A DNA stretch of 64,000 nucleotides from Catellatospora citrea (GCF_003610235.1 NZ_RAPR01000001.1:7936001-8000000), one strand, 5' to 3'; positions 9,114-20,528 are shown, counted from the first letter of the stretch. Numbers and translations are program-made. Notes: generated by a model from the sequence alone, not told the origin.

Positions 9114-9911
9114 TCACTGCCTCAGCAATAGCAGCTCATCGCTCCAGGCGTCGATGATCGGCCTGAGGACCGGCTCGGTGCGTTGGCTGTCGAACGCTGC
9201 ACACTGCGTATCGATCCGTTGAAATGTCGCGCGCACGGCGGCAGGGTCGCCATCGAGCGTCGCTGTCAGCAGGGCCAGCAGTTCCGCCGCGTCCCAACCG
9301 GGCACGGGGTGGTGATGCAGCTCCCAGGGCAGGTACTTGTGATACGGGCGGACGCGGCCTGCGAGCGTGAAGATGACGTCCAGCAGCCAAGGCATCGACT
9401 CGGCGGCGTCAAGGCGGCATTCGAGCCCGCGGCCGTCACGGTTGTTCTTGAGGGCGCGATAGGCGTAGTTGATCCAGCCGTCGAGTCGGTCGTGCTCGAC
9501 GAGGATCGACTCGGCTTCGCCGGTGGTAACGGTCGCCTGGCGGCTCATCGCGGACTGCACGCGTCCTGCGGTGCGGTCCAGCAGGACAGGCGCCCATGCG
9601 TACGACCACCGGAACCACCAGCCTGCTGATCCGAATGCCGGCACCTGCTCGAGCTCAGCGAGGGTGACCGGGATTTCATCAAGCACAGCGGAGTGCACTG
9701 TGCTGCGTCGGCCTTTGTCGGCCAGTACGACGTAGACATCGAGGTCGGATAGGTCGGTGGCGAGGCCTCTGCCCGCCGAACCGGAAAGAACCATGCCCAA
9801 CAGACCCGTGCCGTGATCGGCCTGATTCCGGCACGCCACATCGGCGAGCAGGCTGCGCTGCTCCGCCGGCAGCTCGGGCGGGAACTGCAGACGAGGCGTT
9901 CGATCGATCAT
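9114..9911 (-). CDS. nucleotidyltransferase-domain protein
   Basis: A 265-residue protein with the polymerase-beta-type nucleotidyltransferase signature: GSAGRG at residues 44-49 and SDLDVYVV with metal-binding Asp 56 and Asp 58. The remainder is helical with many Trp and Arg residues, as in aminoglycoside or lincosamide nucleotidyltransferases and in uncharacterised kanamycin-nucleotidyltransferase-like proteins. It could adenylylate a small molecule or an RNA end; substrate cannot be inferred. ATG start at 9911 has no strong Shine-Dalgarno. It stands alone, downstream of a transposase remnant. Confidence 0.75.
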   Translation of the reverse strand: MIDRTPRLQFPPELPAEQRSLLADVACRNQADHGTGLLGMVLSGSAGRGLATDLSDLDVYVVLADKGRRSTVHSAVLDEIPVTLAELEQVPAFGSAGWWFRWSYAWAPVLLDRTAGRVQSAMSRQATVTTGEAESILVEHDRLDGWINYAYRALKNNRDGRGLECRLDAAESMPWLLDVIFTLAGRVRPYHKYLPWELHHHPVPGWDAAELLALLTATLDGDPAAVRATFQRIDTQCAAFDSQRTEPVLRPIIDAWSDELLLLRQ

Positions 9912-10260
9912 GGATCGTCATCTTGACGTCGGACAATGGCAGCCGCAACCGAGTTACACCCTCGTCAGCCTCGCCTGCTCGATCATCTGTCTACGCCACC
10001 TGCGAGATTCTTTCTGAACTGATCATAAGTTCTGCTCGCCGACGCATGCGCCGCCCTCAGCTCTGGCGGGTGCCGTCGATGCCACCGAGGCCGGCCGAAC
10101 AGGGTCCCCACCCATCGGTCCACCGCCTCTCGCCTGTGGAATCGGCAGGTCTTCCAGACGATGCGGTTGCCGCCGATCCCTCGATCAACTAGGGTGCTGC
10201 GGGCGCCATCCACATTGTGCGGACGATGCCGCACCACGTGACCCGTCAGGAGCTTTGCGC
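9912..10260. other. intergenic region, divergent promoters only
   Basis: About 350 bases between divergent genes. It is less GC-rich around 9985-10030 and presumably holds both promoters. AGGAG at 10248-10252 serves the lipoprotein gene. No convincing gene, RNA or repeat is seen. Confidence 0.5.
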
Positions 10261-10761
10261 ATGCGCCGTACCGCCGTCTCCGTGCTGTTGGCCGTCGTCG
10301 TGGCCGGAGTCGCCGCCTGCGGTGACGAGGTCGAGCCGCAGGCCGCGCCCTCCGCCGCCGCACCGGCGAGCAGCGCGGCGGCCGATCCGGTCGCGAGCGT
10401 CCTGTTCGCCTGCGAGGCCGCCGACGGCCTGTACGCCACGCCGAACGAGCAGACGCAGGAGCATATTCAGCGCGGCTTCGCGGCGGAGAAGCGCGGTGAC
10501 AAGGCGACGGTGGCCAAGGAGCTGGCGGCACTGGAGCCGATGTTCCTGGCCGTGGCGGCGAAGTTCGCCGAGGCCTCCGACCGGGTCGCGGACCCCGAGG
10601 TGAAGGCGGCGCTGCGAGATCTCTCCGATGCGGCCGTGGCGGGGTCGACGTTCACGAAGTTCAGCGAGTTCGCCTCGATGCAGCACCTGACCGTGTCCGG
10701 TGAGCTGGTCCTCATCCGCCGGTGCCGCGATGCCGGATACAAGATGGTCAACCTGGTCTGA
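10261..10761 (+). CDS. small lipoprotein of unknown function
   Basis: A 166-residue protein with a lipoprotein signal (MRRTAVSVLLAVVVAGVAAC, lipid Cys 20), an Ala/Ser-rich linker and a mostly helical domain of about 110 residues containing two further Cys (FACEAADG and RRCRDAGY) that may form a disulfide. The ATG is preferred over a TTG two codons upstream because AGGAG at 10248-10252 is eight bases from the ATG. Monocistronic; exported and membrane-anchored; function unknown. Confidence 0.75.
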   Translation: MRRTAVSVLLAVVVAGVAACGDEVEPQAAPSAAAPASSAAADPVASVLFACEAADGLYATPNEQTQEHIQRGFAAEKRGDKATVAKELAALEPMFLAVAAKFAEASDRVADPEVKAALRDLSDAAVAGSTFTKFSEFASMQHLTVSGELVLIRRCRDAGYKMVNLV

Positions 10762-10789
10762 CCGACCCGTCGCGGCCGCGGCGCGCTGC

Positions 10790-11266
10790 TCAGGTGGCGA
10801 CGTCCTGCAGTGCCGCGGCCAGGGCCTTGAGGTCGAGCCCGGTCAGGTGGTCGAGGAAGTGGCGGCGCACCGAGGCGAGGTTGGTGGGCCAGGCCTCGGC
10901 CAGGCGGGCCAGGCCGGCGTCGGTGAGAACGGCGTTCCAGCCGCGGGCGTCGTGCTCGCTCCTGACCCGTTTGACCAGCCCTTCGCTTTCCAGCCGGCCG
11001 ACGATGCGGCTCATGCCGCTGATGGACAGCTCGCTCGCGGAGGCCAGCTCGCTCATCCGTAGCCGCCGGTCGGGCGCTTCGGACAGGTGCTTCATGACCA
11101 GGAACTCGATGAAGGGCAGTCGCTGCTCGCGGACCATGTCGGCGTCGATGGCGCGGGGCAGGGCGTAGATCAGGCGGCTGAGGGACCGTACGAGGTCGTC
11201 CTCGTCCGGGGTGAGGGGCTGCGACCCGCCCGTGGCCGGTGTCGAGCGCGCTGTGACGGCAGACAT
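10790..11266 (-). CDS. MarR-family transcriptional regulator
   Basis: A 158-residue winged-helix protein. Recognition region LRMSELASASELSISGMSRIVGRLESEGLVKRVRSEHDARGWNAVLTDAGL (residues about 70-120) is a typical MarR HTH plus wing. It is divergent from the FMN reductase/SDR operon and two copies of a MarR-like dyad lie in the 104-base intergenic region, so it most likely represses both itself and that operon until a ligand or oxidant releases it. Confidence 0.9.
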   Translation of the reverse strand: MSAVTARSTPATGGSQPLTPDEDDLVRSLSRLIYALPRAIDADMVREQRLPFIEFLVMKHLSEAPDRRLRMSELASASELSISGMSRIVGRLESEGLVKRVRSEHDARGWNAVLTDAGLARLAEAWPTNLASVRRHFLDHLTGLDLKALAAALQDVAT

Positions 11267-11279
11267 ATCCCCAGCTTAC

Positions 11280-11326
11280 TTGCTTGACGAAGGAAATATC
11301 GTGCTTATATTTGCTTGACGAAGCAA
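11280..11326. promoter_or_regulatory. two MarR-type operators
   Basis: TTGCTTGACGAAGCAA at 11311-11326 is a perfect 6-4-6 inverted repeat. TTGCTTGACGAAGGAA at 11280-11295 is a near copy with one mismatch in the right arm. Centres are 31 bases (about three helical turns) apart, between divergent marR and FMN reductase genes. Confidence 0.75.
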
Positions 11327-11370
11327 GGACATCCGTTCGGGGTGTCGTGCCAGCTACGGAGGAACACCAG

Positions 11371-11931
11371 ATGACCAGAATCGGGATCATCATCGGCAGC
11401 ACCCGCCCGGGGCGTAACGGGGCGGCCGTGGGGCAGTGGGTGCACGAGGTCGCGCAGCAGCGCACCGACGCCGAGTTCGAGCTCGTCGACCTCGTCGACT
11501 ACCGGCTGCCGCACCTGGATGAGGCGTACCCGCCGGCGATGGGGCAGTACACCCAGCCGCACACCCTGGCGTGGGCGAGCCGGATCGCGTCGTTCGACGG
11601 GTTCGTCATGGTGACGCCGGAGTACAACCACTCGACGTCCGGCGCGCTGAAGAATGCGATCGACTTCCTGTACGCCGAGTGGAACAACAAGGCCGTCGGC
11701 TTCGTCAGCTACGGCTCGCTCGGCGGCGCCCGTGCGGTGGAGCACCTGCGGCTCATCGCCGGCGAGTTGCAGCTGGCCGACGTGCGCTCGCAGGTGGCGC
11801 TGTCGCTGTTCACCGACTTCGAGAACTTCAGCGTGTTCAAGCCGGGCCAGTTCCAGCGGGACGCGCTCGATACGACGCTCGACCAGGTGGTGGCCTGGAG
11901 CAGGGCCCTCGCGCCGCTGCGGACCAGCTGA
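11371..11931 (+). CDS. NADPH-dependent FMN reductase
   Basis: A 186-residue flavodoxin-like protein. GSTRPGRNG (residues 9-17) is the FMN-phosphate loop and TPEYNHSTSGALKNAIDF (about 81-98) is the second flavin-contact loop of the SsuE/ChrR/AzoR-like NAD(P)H:FMN reductase family. It likely reduces quinones, azo compounds or free flavin in the cytoplasm. The ATG at 11371 has GGAGGA at 11358-11363. First gene of a MarR-controlled pair with the SDR downstream; 25 bases separate them. The combination suggests a defence against quinone-like or electrophilic compounds. Confidence 0.85.
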   Translation: MTRIGIIIGSTRPGRNGAAVGQWVHEVAQQRTDAEFELVDLVDYRLPHLDEAYPPAMGQYTQPHTLAWASRIASFDGFVMVTPEYNHSTSGALKNAIDFLYAEWNNKAVGFVSYGSLGGARAVEHLRLIAGELQLADVRSQVALSLFTDFENFSVFKPGQFQRDALDTTLDQVVAWSRALAPLRTS

Positions 11932-11956
11932 CCGGGCAGTGGAAGGGACAAGCCCC

Positions 11957-12721
11957 ATGGGAATCATCGACGACAAGGTCGTGCTGATCACCGGCAGCGG
12001 CCGGGGTCTGGGCCGCGCCGCGGCGCTGGCCTTCGCGCGCGAAGGCGCGAGGATCGTCGGGCTCGACATCATGACCGAGGCCAACGAGGAGACGGTCGCA
12101 CTCGTGCGCCGCGCCGGTGGTGCGATGACCGGCCTCGCGCCGGTCGATCTCACCGACCCTGAGCAGGTGCGGCGCGCGGTGGACGACGCCGCGGCCGCCT
12201 ACGGCGGACTCGACGTCGTGCACAACAACGCCGCGGTGGTCCGTTTCGGGCCGATGCCCGACCTCTCGGTCGAGGACTGGCGGACGACGATCACCGGTGA
12301 ACTCGACATCCCCTTCTTCGTGTCGAAGTTCGCGTGGCCGCACCTGGTCCGGCGCGGCGGCGGTGTCATCATCAACGTCGCGTCCATCGCGGGCATGGTC
12401 GGCGGCGAGGTCCCGCCGATGGTCGCCCACAGTGCGGCCAACGCGGGCGTGATCGGCATGACGCGGCAGCTGGCGCTCGAAGGCGCCCGTCACGGGATCC
12501 GGGTGGTCGCGATCAGCCCTGGTCCCACGCTGACGCCGCTCAGCGACCGCGACCTCGGCGACGATCATGCCGCCCGGGCCGCGATCACCGGCAAGACGCT
12601 GCTCAAGCGTTTCGCCCAGCCGGAGGAGGTCGTCGAACTGGCGGTGTTCCTCGCGTCCGACCGGGCGGCGTTCATCACCGGCGCCAACTATCCGGTCGAC
12701 GGTGGCTCGACCGCCTGGTGA
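11957..12721 (+). CDS. SDR-family protein with altered catalytic residues
   Basis: A 254-residue Rossmann protein of the short-chain dehydrogenase/reductase family: GSGRGLG at residues 13-19 (cofactor loop), HNNAAV at 89-94 (NAG-equivalent), VAS with Ser 143, and a C-terminal PVDGG motif. At the YxxxK position the sequence is H158-S-A-A-N162, so both the catalytic Tyr and Lys are replaced. Some actinobacterial SDRs are known with His at the Tyr position, but loss of Lys as well is unusual and may mean a non-redox or altered reaction. It is co-transcribed with the FMN reductase. Confidence 0.85.
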   Translation: MGIIDDKVVLITGSGRGLGRAAALAFAREGARIVGLDIMTEANEETVALVRRAGGAMTGLAPVDLTDPEQVRRAVDDAAAAYGGLDVVHNNAAVVRFGPMPDLSVEDWRTTITGELDIPFFVSKFAWPHLVRRGGGVIINVASIAGMVGGEVPPMVAHSAANAGVIGMTRQLALEGARHGIRVVAISPGPTLTPLSDRDLGDDHAARAAITGKTLLKRFAQPEEVVELAVFLASDRAAFITGANYPVDGGSTAW

Positions 12722-12765
12722 CCCGCTTGCGCTGTGGGCGGGACGGGGCGTTGTCGCATCAGACG

Positions 12766-12801
12766 GCGTCGTCCCGGCGGGGCTGCCCGCCGGGACGACG
12801 C
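12766..12801. terminator. bidirectional hairpin terminator
   Basis: GCGTCGTCCCGGCGG (12766-12780) pairs perfectly with CCGCCGGGACGACGC (12787-12801) across a 6-base loop. It sits between the SDR gene and the convergent epoxide hydrolase gene. Confidence 0.85.
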
Positions 12802-12827
12802 TTGAACGCAGTCTGCGTCCGATCTCC

Positions 12828-14024
12828 TCAGTGGCGCAGCGGGCGCAGGCCCACGCGCAGTTCCTCGGTGAACGACTTCGGCTGCTCCCAGGCCGCGAAG
12901 TGGCCGCCCTTGTCGAGCTTGTTGTAGTGGACGAGGTTGGGGTATGCCCGCTCGACCCAGCTGCGCGGTGCCGAGTAGATCTCGTCCGGGTAGGCGCTCA
13001 CGGCGACGGGCACGTTGACGCCCTTGGGTGCGAAGAAGGCGAACTTGTTCTCCCAGTACAGGCGGGAGGCGGAGATCGCCGTGTTGGTCAGCCAGTAGAG
13101 CGTGATGTTGTCCAGGATGTCGTCGCGGGTCAGGCCCTCTTTCTTGCCCTGGAAGACACGCGCGATCAGCTCGGTGCTGCGGGCGTCGTGGTCGAGGATC
13201 CAGGCGGCAAGGCCGACAGGGGAGTCCGCGATGCCGTACAGCGTCTGCGGGCGGTTGCCCATCTCCTGCGCGTAGGCCAGGCCCTTGGCGTAGAAGAAGG
13301 TGAGCTGGTCGAAGGCGTGGCGCTCCTCCTCGGAGAGGCCGGCCGGCGCTTTCGACCCGGCCAGCGCCGCTTTGTCGATCTCGGGTGGCACCGCGCCGGC
13401 CATGTTGGTGTGGATGCCGAGCAGCTCCGGGGCCGCCTGCACGCCCATCATGTCGACGATGAGGGCGCCCCAGTCGCCGCCCTGCGCCACGAACTCGGTG
13501 TAGCCGAGCCGTTTCATCAGCTCCACCCAGGCGCGTCCGATGTGGTCGGGATCCCAGCCGGTGGTCTTCGGGGCGGCCGAGAAGCCGTAGCCGGGCATCG
13601 ACGGGATCACCAGGTGGAAGGCGTCCTCGGCCTTGCCGCCGTGTTTGGTGGGGTCGGTCAGCGGTTCGATGATCTTCAGCTGTTCGACGATCGATCCCGG
13701 CCAGCCGTGCGTGATGATGAGCGGCAGGGCGTTCTCGTGCGGGGAGCGGACGTGGATGAAGTGGATGTCCAGCCCGTCGATCTCGGTGATGAAGTTCGGG
13801 TACGAGTTCAGTCGCGCCTCGCACTTGCGCCAGTCGTACTCCTTGGCCCAGTAGCTCGCGAGCGACTGCATCGTCGCGAGCTGCACGCCCTGCGTCAGGT
13901 CGTCGACGGTCTCCTTCTCGGGCCATCGCATGTGCTCGATGCGCGCACGCAGGTCGTCCAGCTGGGATTGCGGTATCTCGACCGTGAACGGCCGGATCGC
14001 TGTTTTCTTGCTCTTGGCGGGCAT
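12828..14024 (-). CDS. epoxide hydrolase (alpha/beta hydrolase with EHN domain)
   Basis: A 398-residue protein. An N-terminal EHN domain (IRPFTVEIPQSQLDDLRARI) is followed by the alpha/beta-hydrolase core: oxyanion motif HGWPG (106-110), nucleophile elbow GGDWG with Asp 184, and catalytic His 375 in KGGHFAAWEQP. This is the layout of microsomal/juvenile-hormone-type bacterial epoxide hydrolases, which open epoxides to diols. The leftward gene has an AT-rich upstream region near 14150-14195 that likely carries its promoter. Confidence 0.9.
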   Translation of the reverse strand: MPAKSKKTAIRPFTVEIPQSQLDDLRARIEHMRWPEKETVDDLTQGVQLATMQSLASYWAKEYDWRKCEARLNSYPNFITEIDGLDIHFIHVRSPHENALPLIITHGWPGSIVEQLKIIEPLTDPTKHGGKAEDAFHLVIPSMPGYGFSAAPKTTGWDPDHIGRAWVELMKRLGYTEFVAQGGDWGALIVDMMGVQAAPELLGIHTNMAGAVPPEIDKAALAGSKAPAGLSEEERHAFDQLTFFYAKGLAYAQEMGNRPQTLYGIADSPVGLAAWILDHDARSTELIARVFQGKKEGLTRDDILDNITLYWLTNTAISASRLYWENKFAFFAPKGVNVPVAVSAYPDEIYSAPRSWVERAYPNLVHYNKLDKGGHFAAWEQPKSFTEELRVGLRPLRH

Positions 14025-14295
14025 GGTGTCCCCTTACCGATGGCAGGTTCCGGTGAGACCGCAGGGTCTGCTGCGCCCTGGGTGCGACGAACGGCCTGCC
14101 CGGCCGTCGTCTCGCTCGGCCAGCGGGAATGATGTCTGCTGCCCGGATTAAACCGATTCAGGCTTAATTCCCGCTTGACTGCCTTATGGTAATACGGGCT
14201 CACGTGCGTCGGTGCGGCTATGCGCTCGGCCCGCCCGAGCGACCGCGTCGAGATGGCGGGGACGCCGCCGTGGCCGGCATCCCCGCCACGTCCGA

Positions 14296-16236
<1,941 letters not shown>

Positions 16237-16464
16237 CTATTCGTGGAGCCTGGCGTGCCAGGGGCGGGTGTGGGTGCCCGGCGCTGCCGCGGGATGGCCG
16301 GGCGGCCGTCGCGTTCTGGCCTCGGACCGGGGGAGGGACGGGGCGGTGCGGTGCGGTCGGCGATCGGAGTGCCGGCTTCCCGGGCGGGCGGTCCGGGCCG
16401 GTGGCGCTCACGGTCATCGATAAATGCATCGTGGCCAGCGTCGATCGGTTAGTCAACGACTTCC

Positions 16465-16585
16465 GGAAAGTTTCGGTAGGCGCTTAACCGCTAAAGCGCT
16501 GATCCTGACCATGCTCAGCTGATCGTTCTCGCTGGCTGCAAGGCATTCGGCAAAGGCCATGGCTGGAAGTACCGGAAGTTTCGGG
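16465..16585. promoter_or_regulatory. putative xylanase-type regulatory motifs
   Basis: In the 490-base gap between the xylanase (leftward) and the YCII gene (rightward), two copies of a GGAA(A)GTTTCGG element occur, at 16465-16476 and 16572-16585. On the minus strand they read CCGAAACTTTCC and CGAAACTTCCGG, close to the CGAAACTTTCG-type elements described upstream of actinomycete xylanase genes. An imperfect dyad GCGCTTA...TAAAGCGC lies at 16480-16498. The rest of the gap shows no gene. Confidence 0.45.
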
Positions 16586-16720
16586 CAGCCCTCTCGTTCC
16601 GGTGACCGGCCGAGGCCCGGCGGGCTCGGAAATTCCTGCCGCGCATACTGTCGAATCTGCTCGGCGCGTTCGACGTATTGGCGTACCGACAAGAACGCAG
16701 CAGCAGGAAGGCAGCTCACC

Positions 16721-17077
16721 ATGGCCCAGTACGCAGTTCTGATCTACGCCGGCGACTCCGCGCACCACGCCGACGCCACCGCCGCCGACACCGCGCCGCA
16801 CGACCGGCACGCCGAGGAACTGGAGCGCTCCGGCGCCCTGGTGGCCGCGTACGCCCTGACGCCCAGGGACCTGGCGACCTCGGTCCGCGGCGACGTCATC
16901 ACCGACGGCCCGTTCGTCGAGGCCAAGGAGATCGTGGCCGGTTTCTACATCCTGGAGGCGCCCGACCTCGACGCCGCGCTCGCGATCGCCAGGCTCAACC
17001 CCGCCTGCCAGGCCGGCGGCGGCGTCGAGGTCCGGCCGGTCGCCGGCGGCGGATTCGTGCAGCACCACGCCGGATGA
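16721..17077 (+). CDS. YCII-related (DGPF-domain) protein
   Basis: A 118-residue ferredoxin-like protein: MAQYAVLIYAGD at the N terminus, then DGPFVEAKEIVAGFYILEAPDLDAALAIA, the DGPF signature. Such proteins are encoded next to ECF42-type sigma factors throughout actinobacteria. The ATG has GGAAGG upstream. Its stop overlaps the sigma ATG by four bases. The role is unproven; a sensor or effector for the sigma factor is usually assumed. Confidence 0.9.
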   Translation: MAQYAVLIYAGDSAHHADATAADTAPHDRHAEELERSGALVAAYALTPRDLATSVRGDVITDGPFVEAKEIVAGFYILEAPDLDAALAIARLNPACQAGGGVEVRPVAGGGFVQHHAG

Positions 17078-18399
17078 GCGAGCCGACGGCCGTCCAGGCG
17101 GCGATCGTCGACGCGCACCGTCGCGAGTGGGCCCTGGTGCTCGCCGCGACGGTGCGCGTGGCCGGTGACCTGGACCTCGCCGAGGAGTGCGTCCAGGAGG
17201 CGTATGCCGCGGCGCTGCAGAGCTGGACCCGCGACGGCGTGCCGGCCAACCCGGCGGCGTGGCTGACCACCGCGGCCCGGCGGCGCGCCGTCGACGCGAT
17301 CCGCCGCGAGCAGACGCTGCGGTCGAAACTCCCGCTGCTGCTGGAACCCGAGGAGGCCGTCGAGGACGCCGCCGTGGACCGGCCGCTCGACGAGGACCGG
17401 GACGGACCCGACGACAGCGTGCCCGACGAGCGGCTGCGCCTGATCTTCACCTGCTGCCATCCGGCACTGGCGCAGGAAGCCCAGGTCGCGCTGACCCTCC
17501 GGCTCGTGTGCGGCGTGGCCACCGCCGACGTCGCCAGGGCGTTCCTGGTCTCGGAGCCGACCATGGCAGCACGCCTCACCCGGGCGAAGAAGAAGATATC
17601 CGGTGCCCGCATCCCCTACCGGGTGCCGCGGCCGGCCGAACTGCCCGACCGCCTGCGGTCGGTCCTCGGCGTGATCCATCTGCTGTTCACCACCGGACAC
17701 ACCGCCCCCTCGGGTGCGGACCTGATCCGCGCCGACCTTATCGAACGCGCCCTGCACCTGGCCCGGATGCTGCGCGATCTGATGCCCGACGAGCCCGAGG
17801 TGCGCGGACTGCTCGCCCTGCTGCTGGTCACCGACGCACGACGGGCCACCCGGGTGGACTCCGCAGGCCGCTTGCTGCGCCTGCACGAGCAGGACCGCAC
17901 CCGCTGGGACCGCCGGGCCATGGCCGAGGCACACGACCTGATCGTGGCCGGGCTGCGCGGCGGACGACCGGGGCGATATGTGCTGCAGGCCGCGATCGCT
18001 TCGCTGTACGCCGAGGCGCCCTCGTACGACGCGACCGACTGGGCGCAGCTCGTGGAGCTGTACGACAGGCTGCTGGAGGTGTGGCCCTCGCCCGTGGTGG
18101 CACTGAACCGGACGGTGCCCCTGGCGATGGTCGCGGGACCGCGTGCCGCGCTCGCGGAGGTCGACAGGCTGGAGCAGCAGGGGAACCTGGCCGGGTACCA
18201 GTACCTGCATGCCGTCAAAGCGGACCTGCTGCGGCGGTCCGGACAGCTCGCGCAGGCCCGCGAGGCATACGCCCAGGCGTTGGCCCTCACCGCGAACGAA
18301 GCCGAGCGGGCGTTCCTGTCCGAGCAGCTGTCAGAGCCGGCCGCGGAGGACGTCGGTGAGGCGGTGACCGGCCGCCGTCACGACAGCGCACAGATCTGA
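17074..18399 (+). CDS. ECF42-type RNA polymerase sigma factor with C-terminal TPR-like extension
   Basis: A 441-residue sigma factor. Region 2 lies at about 5-75 (AEECVQEAYAAALQSW; NPAAWLTTAARRRAVD), region 4 at about 118-172 (RLIFTCCHPAL; LTLRLVCGVATADVARAFLVSEPTMAARLTRAKKKI), followed by a 250-residue helical extension. That extension, with GYQYLHAVKADLLRRSGQLAQAREAYAQAL, replaces an anti-sigma partner in this family and is known from ECF42 work to be needed for activity. ATGA overlap with the DGPF gene indicates coupling. Confidence 0.92.
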   Translation: MSEPTAVQAAIVDAHRREWALVLAATVRVAGDLDLAEECVQEAYAAALQSWTRDGVPANPAAWLTTAARRRAVDAIRREQTLRSKLPLLLEPEEAVEDAAVDRPLDEDRDGPDDSVPDERLRLIFTCCHPALAQEAQVALTLRLVCGVATADVARAFLVSEPTMAARLTRAKKKISGARIPYRVPRPAELPDRLRSVLGVIHLLFTTGHTAPSGADLIRADLIERALHLARMLRDLMPDEPEVRGLLALLLVTDARRATRVDSAGRLLRLHEQDRTRWDRRAMAEAHDLIVAGLRGGRPGRYVLQAAIASLYAEAPSYDATDWAQLVELYDRLLEVWPSPVVALNRTVPLAMVAGPRAALAEVDRLEQQGNLAGYQYLHAVKADLLRRSGQLAQAREAYAQALALTANEAERAFLSEQLSEPAAEDVGEAVTGRRHDSAQI

Positions 18400-18471
18400 C
18401 GCGTACCATGGCGCCGCACTTGCCAGGCGTGCCCGCGGCCGCGAGGACAGGCTGAGGTTAGGGGGAACCGC

Positions 18472-19161
18472 ATGCGGATCCTGGTCGCCGAAGACGACAC
18501 GGCAGTCCGTGACTCGCTCGCGCGCAGTCTCCGGTTCGAAGGCTATGCCGTCGACGTCGCCCAGGACGGCGCACAGGCACTGGCTTGCGTGCTCGCCGCC
18601 GAACCTGACGCGCTCGTGCTCGACGTGATGATGCCCGAGGTCGACGGACTCGACGTCTGTCGGACACTGCGCCAGCAGGGCATCGTCGTCCCCGTGCTGA
18701 TGTTGACCGCCCGCGACAGCGTCGGTGACCGGGTCGCCGGCCTCGACGCCGGAGCCGACGACTACCTGGTGAAACCGTTCGCGCTGCAGGAACTGCTCGC
18801 CCGGCTGCGGGCGCTGCTGCGCCGCGCGGTGCTCACCGGCGTGCCCGGGAACGACGGCCCGCTGCGCTTCGCCGGGATCATCCTCGACCCCGTCACCCGC
18901 GAGGTCACCGCCGACGGCCGGGCCGTGCGGCTGACCCGTACGGAGTTCAGCATCCTGGAGGTGTTCCTGCGCCACCCACGCCAGGTGCTGAGCAGGTCGA
19001 CGCTGTTCGAGCACGTGTGGGGATGCGACCTCGGCGAGAGCTCCAACAGCCTGCACGTGTATGTCGGCTACCTGCGCCGCAAACTCGAGACCGCAGGCCA
19101 GAACCGGCTGCTGCACACGGTGCGCGGCGTCGGCTACGTGCTGCGCGAGACACCGCTGTGA
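18472..19161 (+). CDS. OmpR-family response regulator (MprA-like)
   Basis: A 229-residue regulator: receiver domain with acidic pocket EDD (7-9) and phospho-acceptor Asp 51 ([12 protein letters not shown]), KPF switch region, and a C-terminal winged helix ([31 protein letters not shown]). Strong similarity in style to mycobacterial MprA/TcrA. AGGGGG lies six bases upstream of the ATG. The stop overlaps the GTG of the kinase gene by four bases. Confidence 0.93.
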   Translation: MRILVAEDDTAVRDSLARSLRFEGYAVDVAQDGAQALACVLAAEPDALVLDVMMPEVDGLDVCRTLRQQGIVVPVLMLTARDSVGDRVAGLDAGADDYLVKPFALQELLARLRALLRRAVLTGVPGNDGPLRFAGIILDPVTREVTADGRAVRLTRTEFSILEVFLRHPRQVLSRSTLFEHVWGCDLGESSNSLHVYVGYLRRKLETAGQNRLLHTVRGVGYVLRETPL

Positions 19162-20528
19162 GCCTCACCAACCGGCTCAGCGTCATCGCCGCCCTGGCGG
19201 TCGCGGTGGCGGTCGTGGCGGTCAGCGCGCTCGCGTTCCTGCTCGTGCGCGAGGAGCTGTACCGGCAGCTCGACGCCCAGCTCGACGCCGACGCCCGCAC
19301 CATCGCCGCGCAGCCGGAACAGTGGATGGCGAGAGCGCCCGTGAAACCGGCGTTCCCTGACGAGTTCCCGGGCGAGTGGCACCGCTTCGACAAGGGCGAC
19401 ATCGGCCCGCAGTGGCAGATCATCTCGGTCAAGGGCGTCGCCAACACCTCCGCCCTGCCGATCACCGAGGCCACCCTCGCGGTGCTCGAGGGACGGGCGG
19501 TACGCAGCCGGGAGACGGTCCCCGTCGACGGCGAGCAGCTGCGGATGGTGACCCTGCGCCTGGACGACCGCGGCACGATCCAGGTGGCCCAGCCACTCGA
19601 CCCGCTCAACAACACGCTGCGCAGACTGGCGCTGCTGCTGGCGTTGGGCTGCCTCGGCGGCGCCGCGCTGGCGGCGCTGCTCGGGCGCAGCGTCGCCCGC
19701 GCGGGCCTGGCGCCCATCCACCAGCTGACCGGGGCGGTGGAGAAGGTGGCCGCGACCCGCGACCTGCAGACCGCGATCCCGGTGCACGGCAGGGACGAAG
19801 TGGCCCGCCTGGCCGGCGCGTTCAACGGCATGCTCGCTGCGCTCACGGCTTCCCGCGCCGCGCAGCGGGCGCTGGTCGAGGATGCCGGGCACGAGCTGCG
19901 GACCCCGCTGACGAGCCTGCGTACCAACATCGAGCTGCTGGTGCGGGCCGAGGCGGACCCCGACCGGGTGTTGCCGGCGCAGGACCGGGTCCGGCTCATG
20001 CAGGACCTGGAGACACAGGTGGTCGAGCTGACGCAGCTCACCAATGAACTGGTGGATCTGGCGCGGGAGGAGACGAGCCCGGAGGAGGCCGAGTTGGTGG
20101 ACCTGGCGGACGTGGTTGCCGCCGCGATCGACCGGGCGCGTAGCCGTACCGCGGTCCCGATCGATGCCGCTCTGGTGACGGCTGAGCTGACCGGTCGCCC
20201 GGGCGCGTTGGAGCGCATGGTCTTGAACCTGCTCGACAACGCTGCGAAGTGGAGCCCGGCAGGCGGCCGGGTGGGTGTACGCCTGCGTGCCGGTGGTGAG
20301 CAGATCGAACTGACCGTGGTGGACGAGGGACCGGGCATCGACGACGCGGACCGGTTGCGGGTGTTCGAGCGGTTCTACCGGTCGGCCGCGGCCAGGGCGA
20401 TGCCCGGCTCCGGGCTGGGGCTGGCCATCGTCGCGCAGACGGTGGCGCAGCACGGGGGCGCGGTGACGGCCGAGCGGGCGCCGGCGGGCGGTGCGCTGTT
20501 GCGGGTGCTGCTGCCGTCGCATTCATAG
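19158..20528 (+). CDS. sensor histidine kinase (MprB-like)
   Basis: A 456-residue kinase with an N-terminal helix (about 10-32), an extracytoplasmic domain of about 110 residues, a second helix (about 156-176), HAMP, the H-box [13 protein letters not shown] with His 245, N-box ([15 protein letters not shown]), and G-boxes DEGPGI and GSGLGLAI. Starts at a GTG overlapping the regulator stop. It probably senses an envelope condition and phosphorylates Asp 51 of the partner. The small membrane protein gene next door is a plausible target. Confidence 0.93.
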   Translation: MSLTNRLSVIAALAVAVAVVAVSALAFLLVREELYRQLDAQLDADARTIAAQPEQWMARAPVKPAFPDEFPGEWHRFDKGDIGPQWQIISVKGVANTSALPITEATLAVLEGRAVRSRETVPVDGEQLRMVTLRLDDRGTIQVAQPLDPLNNTLRRLALLLALGCLGGAALAALLGRSVARAGLAPIHQLTGAVEKVAATRDLQTAIPVHGRDEVARLAGAFNGMLAALTASRAAQRALVEDAGHELRTPLTSLRTNIELLVRAEADPDRVLPAQDRVRLMQDLETQVVELTQLTNELVDLAREETSPEEAELVDLADVVAAAIDRARSRTAVPIDAALVTAELTGRPGALERMVLNLLDNAAKWSPAGGRVGVRLRAGGEQIELTVVDEGPGIDDADRLRVFERFYRSAAARAMPGSGLGLAIVAQTVAQHGGAVTAERAPAGGALLRVLLPSHS

